DNA of 64,000 nt from Sphingobacterium sp. GVS05A (GCF_019969845.1 NZ_JAHXYR010000002.1:496001-560000); one strand, 5' to 3'; positions 27,825 through 39,358 are shown, numbered from the stretch's first letter. Numbers and translations are program-made. The notes: a model not told the origin generated them from the sequence alone.

Positions 27825-30461
27825 ATGAGCATAGCGAAAACTTACAATCCAAAAGAAGCTGAAGAAAAATGGTACAGCTATTGGAAAGCGAACGGATTTT
27901 TCCGGTCTACTCCTGACGAACGTGAACCTTATACGATTGTAATGCCGCCACCGAATGTCACTGGCGTATTGCACATGGGTCATATGCTGAACAATACGAT
28001 TCAAGACGTTTTGATTCGCCGCGCACGTATGCAGGGTAAAAACGCTTGTTGGGTACCGGGGACAGACCACGCCTCCATTGCCACTGAAGCTAAGGTCGTC
28101 GCTATGTTAAAGGAGCAAGGCATTGACAAAAGATCCCTATCCCGTGAGGATTTTTTAAAGCATGCTTGGGAATGGAAAGAAAAGTACGGTGGCATTATCT
28201 TAAAGCAACTGGAAAAACTAGGCGCTTCCTGTGATTGGGATCGTACCCGTTTCACCATGGATCCTGAATTGTATCAATCGGTGATCCGTGTATTTGTTGA
28301 CCTTTACAATAAAGGTTTAATCTATCGTGGTTACCGCATGGTTAACTGGGATCCAGAAGCCAAAACCAATATTTCCGATGAAGAAGTTGTTTACAAGGAA
28401 AAGAACGGTAAATTATATCATTTAAAATATCAGGTTGAAGGAACAGACAAATATATTGTCGTTGCCACAACCCGTCCTGAAACAATCTTTGGTGATACAG
28501 CAGTATGTATCAATCCAAACGACGAACGCTACACCTGGTTAAAAGGAAAACAAGTGATCGTACCAATCGTCGGACGTAAAGTAAATATCATTGAAGATGA
28601 ATATGTGGATCTTGAATTTGGTACAGGCTGTCTTAAGGTAACTCCAGCACACGATATCAATGACTACGAACTAGGTAAAAAGCATGATCTGGAGTTTGTG
28701 GATATCTTTACCGATGAAGCGAAATTAAACGACAACGGCTTGCATTATGCTGGTATGGATCGCTTCAAAGTGCGTAAAGAGATCGAAAAAGAACTGGAAG
28801 AAAAAGGATTGTTGGAAAAAGTAGAAAACTACACCAATAATGTCGGAACATCTGAAAGAACCGGTGCTGTTATTGAACCTAAGATCTCTAACCAATGGTT
28901 CCTGAAAATGGAAGACCTGGGAAAACCTGCCTTGGATAATGTCATGGATGATACCATTAAATTCCATCCGACGAAATTCAAAAATATCTACCGCAACTGG
29001 ATGGAAAATGTAACAGATTGGAACATTTCTAGGCAATTGTGGTGGGGACATCAAATACCTGCTTACTTCTATGGTGATGGTAACGATGATTTTGTCGTTG
29101 CACAGACCGCCGAAGAAGCGCTTTCACTGGCACAGCAAAAATCGGGCAATGCGGGTCTAACGCTTGCAGATTTGCGTCAGGACGAAGATGTGCTTGACAC
29201 TTGGTTTTCAGCTTGGTTATGGCCAATTTCTGTATTCAACGGTATCAATGAACCTGAAAATGAAGAGATCAACTATTACTACCCAACACAGGATCTAGTC
29301 ACTGCACCGGATATTATTTTCTTCTGGGTAGCACGCATGATTGTATCAGGTTATGAATTCCGTGGACAGCTACCTTTTGAAAATGTCTATTTTACAGGTA
29401 TTGTACGCGATAAATTAGGGCGCAAGATGTCAAAATCTTTGGGTAATTCACCTGATCCTATTGATTTGATGAACGAATACGGTGCTGACGCGACACGCAT
29501 GGGCATGTTATTGACAGCACCTGCTGGAAATGACTTACCTTTTGATGTTGAGCTGTGTGTACAAGGCCGTAATTTTGCCAATAAAATCTGGAATGCCTTC
29601 CGTTTGGTAAAAGGCTTAGAAGTCATCGATGCTCCAGCTTCAGCGTCGGACAAAATATCAGCTGCATGGTTTGATGCGCGATTCAACCAAGCATTGACTG
29701 AAATTGAAGAAAACTTCAAGCATTACCGTTTATCAGATGCCTTGATGACAACTTATAAATTGGTATGGGATGACTTCTGTGCCTGGTACCTTGAACTGGT
29801 GAAACCAGCTTATGGCTCGCCAATTGCTTCAGAAACTTTGGAAATGGTAAAATCCTTCTTCCAACGTATATTGACTTTGGTGCATCCGTTTATGCCTTTC
29901 CTAACGGAAGAATTGTGGCATGATGAACTGTTTGGTATAAAAGAGGAAAAAGACTGTATCATTGTCGCTGAATTTCCAAAAGTCAATGCTTTTGATGAGC
30001 ATGTTATCAAAGATTTTGCTGTAGCACAACAGATCATTTCCGAAGTTCGTAATATCCGGAATTCGAAAGGTATCTCACCAAAAGTAGCATTACCTTTGGC
30101 AATCAACCAACAGTCTGACATTGATCTGGCACAGTATATTGCGATCATCACGAAAATTGCCAACCTAGAAGCTGTGACATTTGTGACAGAAAAAGTAGCT
30201 GGTGCAACAAGTTTCTTGGCGGGTAAGGATGAGTGTTATGTACTTCTGGAAAACAATATTGATGTAGATGCAGAGCGCGAACGTATTGAAAAAGAACTGG
30301 ACTACCTGAAAGGATTCTTGGTGTCTGTAGACAAAAAGCTTTCAAACGAGCGTTTTGTACAAAATGCAAAACCAGAAATCGTTGAAAACGAAAAAAGCAA
30401 GAAAGCTGATGCAGAAGCTAAAATCAAGATTCTTCAAGATAGCTTGGCCACTTTAGGTTAA
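27825..30461 (+). CDS. valS: Valyl-tRNA synthetase
   Basis: 878 residues from the ATG at 27825 ([17 protein letters not shown]); a TTG six codons upstream is less likely. It is a class I synthetase: the HIGH signature appears as HMGH in [11 protein letters not shown] and the KMSKS loop as KMSKSLGN. The editing domain ([16 protein letters not shown]) lies between the catalytic halves, DCAWYLEL-type anticodon-binding helices follow, and a C-terminal coiled-coil arm ([17 protein letters not shown]) is characteristic of ValS. It charges tRNA-Val and proofreads threonine. It is monocistronic with its own terminator. Confidence 0.98.
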   Translation: MSIAKTYNPKEAEEKWYSYWKANGFFRSTPDEREPYTIVMPPPNVTGVLHMGHMLNNTIQDVLIRRARMQGKNACWVPGTDHASIATEAKVVAMLKEQGIDKRSLSREDFLKHAWEWKEKYGGIILKQLEKLGASCDWDRTRFTMDPELYQSVIRVFVDLYNKGLIYRGYRMVNWDPEAKTNISDEEVVYKEKNGKLYHLKYQVEGTDKYIVVATTRPETIFGDTAVCINPNDERYTWLKGKQVIVPIVGRKVNIIEDEYVDLEFGTGCLKVTPAHDINDYELGKKHDLEFVDIFTDEAKLNDNGLHYAGMDRFKVRKEIEKELEEKGLLEKVENYTNNVGTSERTGAVIEPKISNQWFLKMEDLGKPALDNVMDDTIKFHPTKFKNIYRNWMENVTDWNISRQLWWGHQIPAYFYGDGNDDFVVAQTAEEALSLAQQKSGNAGLTLADLRQDEDVLDTWFSAWLWPISVFNGINEPENEEINYYYPTQDLVTAPDIIFFWVARMIVSGYEFRGQLPFENVYFTGIVRDKLGRKMSKSLGNSPDPIDLMNEYGADATRMGMLLTAPAGNDLPFDVELCVQGRNFANKIWNAFRLVKGLEVIDAPASASDKISAAWFDARFNQALTEIEENFKHYRLSDALMTTYKLVWDDFCAWYLELVKPAYGSPIASETLEMVKSFFQRILTLVHPFMPFLTEELWHDELFGIKEEKDCIIVAEFPKVNAFDEHVIKDFAVAQQIISEVRNIRNSKGISPKVALPLAINQQSDIDLAQYIAIITKIANLEAVTFVTEKVAGATSFLAGKDECYVLLENNIDVDAERERIEKELDYLKGFLVSVDKKLSNERFVQNAKPEIVENEKSKKADAEAKIKILQDSLATLG

Positions 30462-30486
30462 AACGATCGACAATATTTTTTTTCAA

Positions 30487-30516
30487 AGTCCCGCGAGTTT
30501 CGTGGGGCTTTTTTTT
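30487..30516 (+). terminator. Intrinsic terminator of valS
   Basis: A 10-bp stem with two G-T pairs (30487-30496 with 30500-30509) and a 3-nt loop, followed by seven Ts. Confidence 0.88.
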
Positions 30517-30687
30517 GATCTGCCTTTACTTTTGGGACGCGTTCCTTTCTTTTACTCTTATGCCCACATGTGATTCCATGGAATGATAAAAATTTTGTAT
30601 TATCGCTTTTCTGTTGATTTTTAACTTTATAAGAATTCCTGTAAAAAAATGAATAACTTTATAAGAGCGAACTTAAATTATAGCATC

Positions 30688-30990
30688 ATGGGATTCAAGG
30701 AAACATTTCAAATCAACGGTGAAAACCTTTTACAAAAGATCAAAGAAATCATTGCAGAGGGTAATGTAAATAAAATCAGTATTTCGGACAAACATGGCAA
30801 AGAAATCATGAGTTTTCCAATTACTGTTGGCGCAATAGGGCTGATCTTAGCACCTGTATTTGCTGCTATTGGTGCAGTAGCTGCCTTGCTCACCGAATGT
30901 ACAATCACTGTGGAACGAAACAGCGAAAAGAAAGAAGAGGAAAAGCCGGATGATTCTGCGGAACCTCCAACAACAATTACTGTTAAATAA
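30688..30990 (+). CDS. DUF4342 domain protein
   Basis: 100 residues from MGFKETF; an ATG at 30649 would add 13 residues that look unconserved. The pattern is that of DUF4342: a charged helical start (LLQKIKEIIAEGNVNKISISDKHGKE), a hydrophobic hairpin of two helices (FPITVGAIGLILAPVFAAIGAVAALLTE), and a short strand (CTITVER) before an acidic, low-complexity tail. Function of the family is not known; the double hydrophobic stretch suggests membrane association. The DoxX-like gene begins 22 bp later on the same strand. Confidence 0.75.
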   Translation: MGFKETFQINGENLLQKIKEIIAEGNVNKISISDKHGKEIMSFPITVGAIGLILAPVFAAIGAVAALLTECTITVERNSEKKEEEKPDDSAEPPTTITVK

Positions 30991-31012
30991 TTGGTCCTTA
31001 AATTTTACGATC

Positions 31013-31387
31013 ATGAACATCATAAAGAATATCCTTTGTGTCTTGTTTGGCCTTCTTTTTATCAATGCGGGCTTAGATAAAATCTTTCATTATATGCCTG
31101 TTCCACCTATGGACATGGATATGCAAAAGGTTTTTCAGGCTTTTGTCACGATAAAATGGTTGATGCCACTCGTTGCAATCATCGAAATTCTGGGAGGCTT
31201 ATTGTTTATCCTCCCCAAGACGAGAACCTTAGGCGCATTGGTCATCTTTCCAATACTCATCGGCATTTTTACACATAACATGATTTTTTATAGCCAAATG
31301 GGATTAATTATCTGGGCTGTACTTTTCATTATCTGGTTATGGGTGATTTTTGAAAATTGGGGAAAATACAAAAAGCTAATGGAGTAA
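31013..31387 (+). CDS. DoxX-like small membrane protein
   Basis: 124 residues from the ATG at 31013; an upstream frame start at 30950 overlaps the preceding gene and is rejected. Four hydrophobic helices are visible: IIKNILCVLFGLLFINAG, WLMPLVAIIEILGGLLFIL, TLGALVIFPILIGIFTHNM and LIIWAVLFIIWLWVIF, with the family-like NAGLDKIFHY turn after helix 1. DoxX/DoxD-type proteins are inner-membrane proteins tied to redox or quinone chemistry, but most members are uncharacterised. It is probably co-transcribed with the DUF4342 gene. Confidence 0.72.
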   Translation: MNIIKNILCVLFGLLFINAGLDKIFHYMPVPPMDMDMQKVFQAFVTIKWLMPLVAIIEILGGLLFILPKTRTLGALVIFPILIGIFTHNMIFYSQMGLIIWAVLFIIWLWVIFENWGKYKKLME

Positions 31388-31706
31388 TCTCTTTTAACAA
31401 ATTGATCGATATTGCATGCTTTTGTTAGCATAAAATTAAAAAAACAAAAAACTTTATACTCCAAAAATGGTTTGGTCAATTATTTGATGTGTTTTAAATA
31501 TTATCCCTTCAAACACAAAGCTTTTAGGGGTAAATGGGGAATTGTCTAAAATTTGCATACATATGTTGCACAAATTAAACTTGCATATACAAGCAAATTT
31601 ATCTTAGTTTGCTGAAATGGCGGTGATATAAGTTAATATCTGAAAAACTTTGCAAACTTTTTTCCGTTTTAATTTTTATTAATAGATACTTAAATCAAAT
31701 TATACG
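31388..31706. other. Intergenic region before tamB
   Basis: 319 bp, very AT-rich. At about 31553-31600 it contains TTGC/GCAA-rich short inverted motifs around ACATATGT and CTTGCATATACAAG. No coding potential is seen. Confidence 0.4.
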
Positions 31707-34700
31707 TTGAACAGATTTACCCGAATTGCTTTCAAAACAATATTGTGGATTATTGGAGTAATAATTGCGCTGGTTATTCTAGTTGTATTTTTAATCCGAA
31801 TCCCGTCCGTTCAGAACTATATTGCAGGAAAAGTAACTCATTATGTTGAAGGAAAAATAGGTACACCGGTAAAAATCGGTTATATAAACATTGATTTCCC
31901 AAAAAAATTAGTGTTACAGGACATCTATCTGGAAGATCAGAGCAAGGATACCCTTGTTGCGGGAAAAAGCATCGCTGTGGATATCAATATGCTCAAACTA
32001 CTGAAAAACACGGTTGAGATCCAAAGTATCGAAGCGGAAGGGATCACAGCAAAAATTCGCAGAACACTACCGGACAGCTCCTTTAATTTTGATTATATCG
32101 TCAAAGCATTTGCATCCGAAAAGGAAAGCAAGCCTACAGCCGATACCACTTCTGCCCTGCTGTTCAATCTCGATAAAATAAAGCTTGATAAATTTCATAT
32201 CGTTTACGCTGATGATGTTATCGGAACAAGCGCTGACGTTTATTTAGGTACACTAAACACCAATATCAAGAAATTTGACCTGACCAAAAACATGGCCTTC
32301 AACCTACCGAAGGTAAAAATAGATGGTTTAAATGCGACCGTAAAGCAATGGAAACCGGTCGTTGATGGCACGGCCCCAACAGTTAAAGACTTTGGTATCA
32401 CAGACAAAACGGCACAGACGACAACCCTGCTTCCGGATGTGGGGATACAAATTGCCGACCTGGCCAATATCTTTGTCCGCTATGAGGATCAGTCCAGTGC
32501 GTTGAAAACCAAGTTTAACATTAAAAATCTCCGCGCTGATATCAACAAGATTGATTTAAACAAAGAACTGGTCGATATCCAAACCATCCACTTGGATGGA
32601 TCCGACAATGATGTACTCTTTGGTAAAATAGCCAAAAAAACTCCTGAAAAAGGTAATACAACCGCTGATACTACAAAAATCAAATGGGTCGTCTCGGCCA
32701 AAGATATCAATATCACTAATACAAGTCTAGCTTACCGAGATGACAATCAAGCCCGTATGAAAGGCTTTGATTATTTCAACATCAAAATTCCGGGAATAAA
32801 AACAAATCTGACGGATTTATATTATAGCGCAGATTCGATCAGTGGATCATTGCATGAACTGAGTGCATCAGATCACTCAGGCCTTGTTATCAAACAGCTT
32901 AAAGGGGATTTTAAATATACCAATACAGGGGCAGAAATTAAGAACCTCTATGCGGAAACACCACGTACACTCATTCGGGACTACCTAAAAGTAAGCTACC
33001 CTTCACTGGATATTATTACCAAAAAACCGGAATTGATTTATGTGAATGCGACCATCAAAAAAAGCCATGTCGATATGCGCGACATTTATTTCTTTGCACC
33101 GTTCCTTGACACGATGCAGGTCATGAAGCCGTTGATGGACAAAAAGTTCAATATCGATGGTCGCGTGGTGGGCAAACTAAATGATCTAAATATTCCCAGT
33201 ATTGATTTCCAGACCTTGTCAAATACGCGGGTTATTGCAAGTCTGCGCCTAAAGGGGCTACCGGATGTAGATAAGATGTCGATGGACCTTAATCTGAAAA
33301 AATTAACAACAGGTCGCTCAGATATTGAAAAACTTGTCGCCAAAACCATGTTGCCAACAGGTCTTCAACTGCCCAATACAATCGGACTAACCGGAACATT
33401 TAAGGGGGGAATGACTGCCTTTGACACCAACCTCTCACTGGTGACCGAAAAAGGAACAGCCAAAGTTGATGGGAAAGTGAGCATGGCGGGCAGAGATACG
33501 ACTTACGATGCTTTTGTTAGCATCCGTGATTTTGATATTGGCCAGATCATGAAAATGGATAGCACCCTGGGTATACTTTCATTTGAGGGAAAATTAAAAG
33601 GACACGGAACGGATCCTAAAAAACTTGTCGCCAATTTCGACGGCAAAGTAAACCGTATGGATGCGATGGGTTATCGTTATCAGAATATCGATATGAACCT
33701 CACTGCAGACAATGGAGATATTAAAGCTTCCGTGGTGAGTCCTGACCCCAATATTAAATTAAAGCTGGATGCCACGGCCAATATGAAATCTAAATATCCA
33801 CAAGTGGATTTTGAATTGATGGTTGACACCATCAACCTCAAAAACCTGAAGCTGATGGAGGACGATTTTAAATACCACGGTAAGATGGTCGGCCATTTTA
33901 CTTCGGCAGATCCAAACTTTTTGAATGGGGAGGCCCATATCACCAACTCTTCTATTGCGTACAATGACGCATATTATTCTCTGGATAGCATCTCGTTGAT
34001 TGCAAAATCGGATACAACCAGAAATTTACTACTTTTAAAATCCGCTTTTTTCAATGCCCACTTGGTCGGAAAGTACAAAATTCTGGAACTACAAAATGCG
34101 ATTCAGGATATTTTGCAGGTTTACTATCAACCTGGACAACCTGTTAAGGTGCCTAAATATGAGCCACAAAGCATCGAGTTTTCAGCACAGTTGACCCGTA
34201 CCAAATTTGTCCAGGACTTTGTCCCGGAACTGACAGAAATGAAAGATGTCACACTGGATGGGATGTTTAACAGTGAAACAAAAACAATATTGGCCAAATT
34301 GGATGCACCAAAAATAGTTTACAGTGGGACAGAAATAAACAATGTTACCCTGGATATCAACACCTTGGATAGCACCCTTTACTATTCTGCGCTGATCAAT
34401 AAGATCAAGGTCAGCAACATTGAACTTGTCAATACGGTATTTAGTGGTTCCGTCATTCAGAATAATCTGGATTTTGGGTTGTGGATAAAAGATAGAAAAG
34501 AGAAGGAACAGTACCATTTGGGTGGAGATATGGCTGTCGACAATGGAGCTTTTGTTTTCAGCCTGCACCAGGACGGCTTAATGTTGAACTATGACAAATG
34601 GAATGTAAATCCGGCCAATGTACTTAAATTTGGAAATACGGGTATTCAGGCAAAAGACTTTGTTCTGAGCAGTAAGGGGCAAGAATTGAGTATATCCTCG

Positions 34701-36992
34701 CAGGACAGTGTATTGAATTCACCAGTAAATATTTCCTTTAAGAACTTCCGTATTGAGACCCTAAGTAAAATGCTTGAAAGCGATATTATGGATCTAGGTG
34801 GTGGCATCAATGGCCAAGCAACAATATCACGTCTGGAAAGTAGCCCTGTATTTGTTTCGGATCTGGTCATTGATAAATTTTACGTTGGAAAAGATACCGT
34901 CGGAAATGTAAATATCAAAGTCAACAACGAAAAAGAAAATACCTATAGTGCAAATGTCAGTATTAGTGAAAACGGCAATAATGTGGTATTAAACGGTGAT
35001 TTTATTAGTCCACCGAAAGGAGAATCCAGTCTGGATTTCACATTGGATATTCAGCCATTGACTATGCAGACTGTACAAGCATTTAGCTTGGGCTATTTGA
35101 AAGATTCAAAAGGAAACCTTGAAGGTCAGCTGAAAATTACAGGGTCTCCTTCAAAACCTCTGATAGATGGTGACGTCAAGTTTAAAGATGCCCAGTTCAA
35201 TATCGCCATGTTGAACGCTCTTTTCAAAGCAAAGGATGAGACCGTGCATTTTGATAATAGCGGAATCAATTTCACGAAATTCGCGTTGGAGGATAAGAAA
35301 GGGAATATTGCTAAAGTTACTGGCTCGATAGATACAAAGACCTATACTGATTTTGATTTTAATCTGAATGTGAATACCGACAATTTTGAGGTGCTAAACT
35401 CAACCCAGACGGACAATGACATGTTTTATGGTAAGATGTACCTGACATCCAACCTACGGATCAGAGGAAATCTGGACAAACCTGTTGTCGATGGAACAAT
35501 CAAGGTCCTTGGTGATACCGATTTCACCTTTGTTATGCCGAATGAGAACCCGGGTATGGCTGACCGTAAAGGGGTGGTCGAATTTGTTGATAAGAGTGAT
35601 ACTACACGTGCGAATATATTTGCAAAGTTGGATTCGATGACCGTTACCAAATTGACCGGCATGGATGTGGATCTAAACCTACAGACGGATAAAGAGGCTA
35701 AATTTAAGATTCTCCTGGATGCCGGTTCACAGGATGCCCTAAATATCCAGGGTCAGGCGGAATTAAATGCAGGTATAGATGCCAGCAGTAAAATTACCTT
35801 GTCAGGAACATTTACCGTGGACAAAGGAAGCTACTCATTTAGTTTTGGCCCTGTAAAAAAAGATTTTACCTTCCAAAAAGGAAGTACTATTACCTGGAAT
35901 GGAGATCCATTGGATGCACGACTTAATATTACGGCAGCATATATGACCAAAGCGCCTACTTTAGAACTGGTTGCGACGCAATTGGGATCAGAAAATGCGA
36001 ACCTATATAAACAGCGTGTTCCATTTAATGTGTTGCTAAAAATTACGGACAAGCTCTTCCAGCCACAATTGGGTTTTGATATCGACTTGGATGAGAACAA
36101 CTCTATTGTCTCCCAAGATGTTGTCAGTAAGGTAAACAACGCGTTGACTACACTCCGTGAAAATCCGTCTGAACTCAACAAGCAGGTGTTCTCCCTCATT
36201 GTATTGGGACGATTTATGTCGACCAATCCGTTTGAAAGTTTATCCGGCGGCGGTGGTACAGAGGCTATTGTTCGGAATAGTATCAGTTCGTTCCTGAGCG
36301 GACAGTTGAACCGCTTGGCTTCAGAGTTGATCACTGGCGTAGAATTGGATTTCAACCTGACTTCCGAAGAAGATTATGCTACTGGAGCTGGACAAACAAG
36401 AACAGATCTAAATATCGGTGTCTCAAAAATGCTGTTAAATGACCGACTAAAAATTACCATAGGTTCTAATTTTGAAGTTGAAGGCAACACCCGCCCTGGT
36501 GAGGCCTCCAATAATATTGCCGGCGATATTCAATTGGATTACCAACTTTCACAAGATGGTCGTTATTTCGCCCGTATGTATCGCAAAAACCAGTATCAGG
36601 TGACCCTTCAGGGACAATATGTAGAGACCGGTATTGGATTTATTATCAATATGGATTATAATAAATTTAAAGAAATCTGGATGAGTTCAAAAAAACTCAA
36701 AGAGTACTATGACACCGACAGCAAAGGATTTAGAAAACGCTTTAATGTGGAGCGGATGGAAACCGACTCAGTTTATAGGGACAGTGTACGTACAGTCATA
36801 AGAGACAGTTTGATGCTTCATAGTCCCGAGTATAGAAAACGTATTGAAGAGCGCGAAAAGGAAAAACGTAAACAACAATTGGACTCGAGCAGAAATGAAC
36901 CAAAAAATCCGAGTCCAAAAACAAATTTAGATACGGTCAGAACGACAGCAATTAAAAATGAAGATGAGGAAAGGAGTTATCATGCGAACTAA
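31707..36992 (+). CDS. tamB: TamB-type translocation/assembly module protein (AsmA/DUF490)
   Basis: 1761 residues. It starts at a TTG (31707): the frame has a stop at 31683 and no ATG between, and the protein begins with a single membrane anchor (TILWIIGVIIALVILVVFLI). The body is a very long run of repetitive beta strands with AsmA/TamB character, and the C-terminus carries the DUF490 signature (GSYSFSFGPVKKDFTFQKGS, LSGGGGTEAIVRNSISSFLSG) before a charged tail. TamB spans the periplasm from the inner membrane and with TamA/TamL moves lipids or inserts outer-membrane proteins. The tamL gene overlaps its last codons. Confidence 0.93.
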   Translation: MNRFTRIAFKTILWIIGVIIALVILVVFLIRIPSVQNYIAGKVTHYVEGKIGTPVKIGYINIDFPKKLVLQDIYLEDQSKDTLVAGKSIAVDINMLKLLKNTVEIQSIEAEGITAKIRRTLPDSSFNFDYIVKAFASEKESKPTADTTSALLFNLDKIKLDKFHIVYADDVIGTSADVYLGTLNTNIKKFDLTKNMAFNLPKVKIDGLNATVKQWKPVVDGTAPTVKDFGITDKTAQTTTLLPDVGIQIADLANIFVRYEDQSSALKTKFNIKNLRADINKIDLNKELVDIQTIHLDGSDNDVLFGKIAKKTPEKGNTTADTTKIKWVVSAKDINITNTSLAYRDDNQARMKGFDYFNIKIPGIKTNLTDLYYSADSISGSLHELSASDHSGLVIKQLKGDFKYTNTGAEIKNLYAETPRTLIRDYLKVSYPSLDIITKKPELIYVNATIKKSHVDMRDIYFFAPFLDTMQVMKPLMDKKFNIDGRVVGKLNDLNIPSIDFQTLSNTRVIASLRLKGLPDVDKMSMDLNLKKLTTGRSDIEKLVAKTMLPTGLQLPNTIGLTGTFKGGMTAFDTNLSLVTEKGTAKVDGKVSMAGRDTTYDAFVSIRDFDIGQIMKMDSTLGILSFEGKLKGHGTDPKKLVANFDGKVNRMDAMGYRYQNIDMNLTADNGDIKASVVSPDPNIKLKLDATANMKSKYPQVDFELMVDTINLKNLKLMEDDFKYHGKMVGHFTSADPNFLNGEAHITNSSIAYNDAYYSLDSISLIAKSDTTRNLLLLKSAFFNAHLVGKYKILELQNAIQDILQVYYQPGQPVKVPKYEPQSIEFSAQLTRTKFVQDFVPELTEMKDVTLDGMFNSETKTILAKLDAPKIVYSGTEINNVTLDINTLDSTLYYSALINKIKVSNIELVNTVFSGSVIQNNLDFGLWIKDRKEKEQYHLGGDMAVDNGAFVFSLHQDGLMLNYDKWNVNPANVLKFGNTGIQAKDFVLSSKGQELSISSQDSVLNSPVNISFKNFRIETLSKMLESDIMDLGGGINGQATISRLESSPVFVSDLVIDKFYVGKDTVGNVNIKVNNEKENTYSANVSISENGNNVVLNGDFISPPKGESSLDFTLDIQPLTMQTVQAFSLGYLKDSKGNLEGQLKITGSPSKPLIDGDVKFKDAQFNIAMLNALFKAKDETVHFDNSGINFTKFALEDKKGNIAKVTGSIDTKTYTDFDFNLNVNTDNFEVLNSTQTDNDMFYGKMYLTSNLRIRGNLDKPVVDGTIKVLGDTDFTFVMPNENPGMADRKGVVEFVDKSDTTRANIFAKLDSMTVTKLTGMDVDLNLQTDKEAKFKILLDAGSQDALNIQGQAELNAGIDASSKITLSGTFTVDKGSYSFSFGPVKKDFTFQKGSTITWNGDPLDARLNITAAYMTKAPTLELVATQLGSENANLYKQRVPFNVLLKITDKLFQPQLGFDIDLDENNSIVSQDVVSKVNNALTTLRENPSELNKQVFSLIVLGRFMSTNPFESLSGGGGTEAIVRNSISSFLSGQLNRLASELITGVELDFNLTSEEDYATGAGQTRTDLNIGVSKMLLNDRLKITIGSNFEVEGNTRPGEASNNIAGDIQLDYQLSQDGRYFARMYRKNQYQVTLQGQYVETGIGFIINMDYNKFKEIWMSSKKLKEYYDTDSKGFRKRFNVERMETDSVYRDSVRTVIRDSLMLHSPEYRKRIEEREKEKRKQQLDSSRNEPKNPSPKTNLDTVRTTAIKNEDEERSYHAN

Positions 36993-39288
36993 ACTGAAAC
37001 TTGCTATCGGAATATTGACCTTGACGACAATAATAGCTTCTTGTTCTTCGACCAAGAATTTGAAAGAGGGGGAAAACCTGTATGTCAAAGGCAATGTGAT
37101 TATAGATTCGGATACCATTTCAAAAGAGAATAAGGAAAAACTTGCAACCTATCTCCAATCATCTTTGATGCCCAAACCAAATAAACGTTTGGCGGGCGTT
37201 CCATTTAAACTGTATTTTAATAATATGGCAGGCGATTCTGCCAATAAAAACATGATCAAAAGATTCTTCAAGAAAATTGGCGAAGAACCTGTTTTGTTGA
37301 GTGACGTCAACCGTGAATACAATGAAAACCTGTTACGGAACCGCATGGAAAATATTGGCTTTTTCAATGCGGAGGTTAGATCAGACACCCTGGTTGAAGA
37401 GAAAAAGGCAACTATCAATTATACGGCCAAACCGAATCTAATCTATAGGATCCAATCGGTCAAGTTTGATATTGATAGCACAAGCCAATTGGGGCGGGAT
37501 ATCCGCTCATCGTCGGACAAAAGCCTGCTTCAGGTCGGAAAAAATTACAGTCTTGATGTGGTGTTGAATGAGCGTGACCGTATTGACAATGACCTTAAAA
37601 ACAAAGGTTACTACTATTTCAGTCCCGATTATATTTTGGTAGAAGTCGACAGCTCACACCGCAACAACAGGGTCGACATGTACGTGACGTTAAAAAAGGA
37701 AACCCCCGCACAGGCAAAAGTTCCCTCCAAAATCAATAAGATCTATATTTTCCCGAACTACACAGAGACCGGTTCGGGCTACCAGCGGTCAACGCGCAAT
37801 GCCGAACTCTTTGACAGCAGTTACTATTTTATTGATCGAAGGCGTACCTTTCGCAAGCCGGTCATTGCCAACCATATTTTCTTTAAGCCAGGTGATGTCT
37901 ATAACCGTACGGCACACAATCAGACAATCAGTCATTTGGTCAATTTAAACAGCTGGAAATTTGTCAAGAATAACTTTGTAGACAGTAAGGAAGTGCCCAA
38001 TGCGCTGGATGTGTATTACTATCTCACGCCACTACCAAAAAAATCCTTAAGGGTCGAACTATTGGGGAAAATGGCATCGGTCTACAATGGAACCGAGGTT
38101 AACGTCAACTGGACGCTGCGCAATGCCTTTAAGGGCGCAGAGCAATTGAGCTTTAATGTCTTTGGCGGATATGAAACCCAGACCGGGGGAAATGCGGATC
38201 TAAATTCCAGCTATTATCGCTATGGAATGGAAGCAACGATAACTTTTCCAAGGATACTCTCTCCCTTCGGACATATCAATCCCTCACGTCGTTTTATTCC
38301 CAAAACCTATGTGAAAGGCCGATATGAATTTCTGAACAGACGGAAAGCTTACACACTAAATTCAATTGCATTAGATTATGGCTATATCTGGCAAGAATCT
38401 GAGGAAAAGCAACATGATCTCGCCTTGTTGGAGATCACCTATGTACAGCCTAAAGGTATTTCGGAGAATTACCAAAAGCAAATGGATACAATCCCTGCTT
38501 TGCGGCATGCGATCGATCCGCAGTTTACAATTGGCCCCAACTACAACTTCACGTTCCAGAATACGATGAAGCAACATCTGAAAAATACATTCTATTTCAA
38601 AGGAAATCTAGATCTTTCGGGTAATATTCTTGGTTTAATCAAAGGAGCCGATTTCAACAAGGGCAAGACGTTCAAGTTATTCGATGCATACTTCTCCCAA
38701 TATATTAAATTAAGCGGCGATGGAAGGCATTATATGAAACTGTCTGAGAATTCACAATTGGCCTCCAGGGTGAGTCTTGGATTGAGTTATTCCTATGGAA
38801 ACTCGCGCTCCCTACCCTATCTGAAGCAGTACTATGTCGGTGGACCAAACAGTATCCGAGCCTTTGGTGCCCGCGCGATAGGTCCGGGAACCGTTGCTCC
38901 GGAGAAATTGAGCAATGGATTATTTTATGCTGACCAGACCGGTGATATCAAATTGGAAATGAACACAGAATATCGTTCTAAACTGGCTGGTTTTGTCCAT
39001 TGGGCAGCGTTTATTGATGCAGGTAACGTCTGGTTGCAACGAGAAGATGTAAACAAGCCCGGGGCTAAGTTCAGCAAAAACTTTTTGAATGAACTTGCCG
39101 TAGGTGGCGGAGCCGGCTTGCGTTTCGACTTTACCTTCCTAATTATCCGGACCGATTTTTCCATTCCATTCCGTATCCCCTACTTACCTAAAGGGGAACG
39201 TTGGGTATTTAAGGATATAGATTTTGGCAGTTCGCAATGGCGAAAAGATAACCTGATGTTCAATCTGGCCATTGGCTATCCGTTCTAG
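36982..39288 (+). CDS. tamL: TamL: lipoprotein-type TamA/BamA-family outer-membrane assembly factor
   Basis: 768 residues from the ATG at 36982 (MRTKLKLAIGIL); ATG 36958 is an alternative. A lipobox (IIASCSS, Cys near residue 21) makes it a lipoprotein, the feature that separates Bacteroidota TamL from TamA. POTRA-like repeats occupy about residues 40-340 and a 16-strand Omp85 barrel about 370-768, with YYVGGPNSIRAFGARAIGPG as the conserved L6 region (RxxR/FGAR type) and a C-terminal barrel strand ending in YPF. It overlaps the end of tamB by 11 bp, so the TamB-TamL pair is translationally coupled. Confidence 0.92.
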   Translation: MRTKLKLAIGILTLTTIIASCSSTKNLKEGENLYVKGNVIIDSDTISKENKEKLATYLQSSLMPKPNKRLAGVPFKLYFNNMAGDSANKNMIKRFFKKIGEEPVLLSDVNREYNENLLRNRMENIGFFNAEVRSDTLVEEKKATINYTAKPNLIYRIQSVKFDIDSTSQLGRDIRSSSDKSLLQVGKNYSLDVVLNERDRIDNDLKNKGYYYFSPDYILVEVDSSHRNNRVDMYVTLKKETPAQAKVPSKINKIYIFPNYTETGSGYQRSTRNAELFDSSYYFIDRRRTFRKPVIANHIFFKPGDVYNRTAHNQTISHLVNLNSWKFVKNNFVDSKEVPNALDVYYYLTPLPKKSLRVELLGKMASVYNGTEVNVNWTLRNAFKGAEQLSFNVFGGYETQTGGNADLNSSYYRYGMEATITFPRILSPFGHINPSRRFIPKTYVKGRYEFLNRRKAYTLNSIALDYGYIWQESEEKQHDLALLEITYVQPKGISENYQKQMDTIPALRHAIDPQFTIGPNYNFTFQNTMKQHLKNTFYFKGNLDLSGNILGLIKGADFNKGKTFKLFDAYFSQYIKLSGDGRHYMKLSENSQLASRVSLGLSYSYGNSRSLPYLKQYYVGGPNSIRAFGARAIGPGTVAPEKLSNGLFYADQTGDIKLEMNTEYRSKLAGFVHWAAFIDAGNVWLQREDVNKPGAKFSKNFLNELAVGGGAGLRFDFTFLIIRTDFSIPFRIPYLPKGERWVFKDIDFGSSQWRKDNLMFNLAIGYPF

Positions 39289-39358
39289 AACTGAGTTATA
39301 CTATTGGGATGAAATTTGAAATCAGTAAATTTTCATTCGAAAATTTACCGCAACCATG

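Noticed and set aside
30950..31012. Longer N-terminus of the DoxX-like protein
   Set aside because: It would overlap the DUF4342 gene and precede the first membrane helix with unrelated residues.
35831..36355. A 174-residue open frame on the minus strand in tamB
   Set aside because: It is antisense to the TamB C-terminal domain and matches no family; the plus strand is clearly coding.
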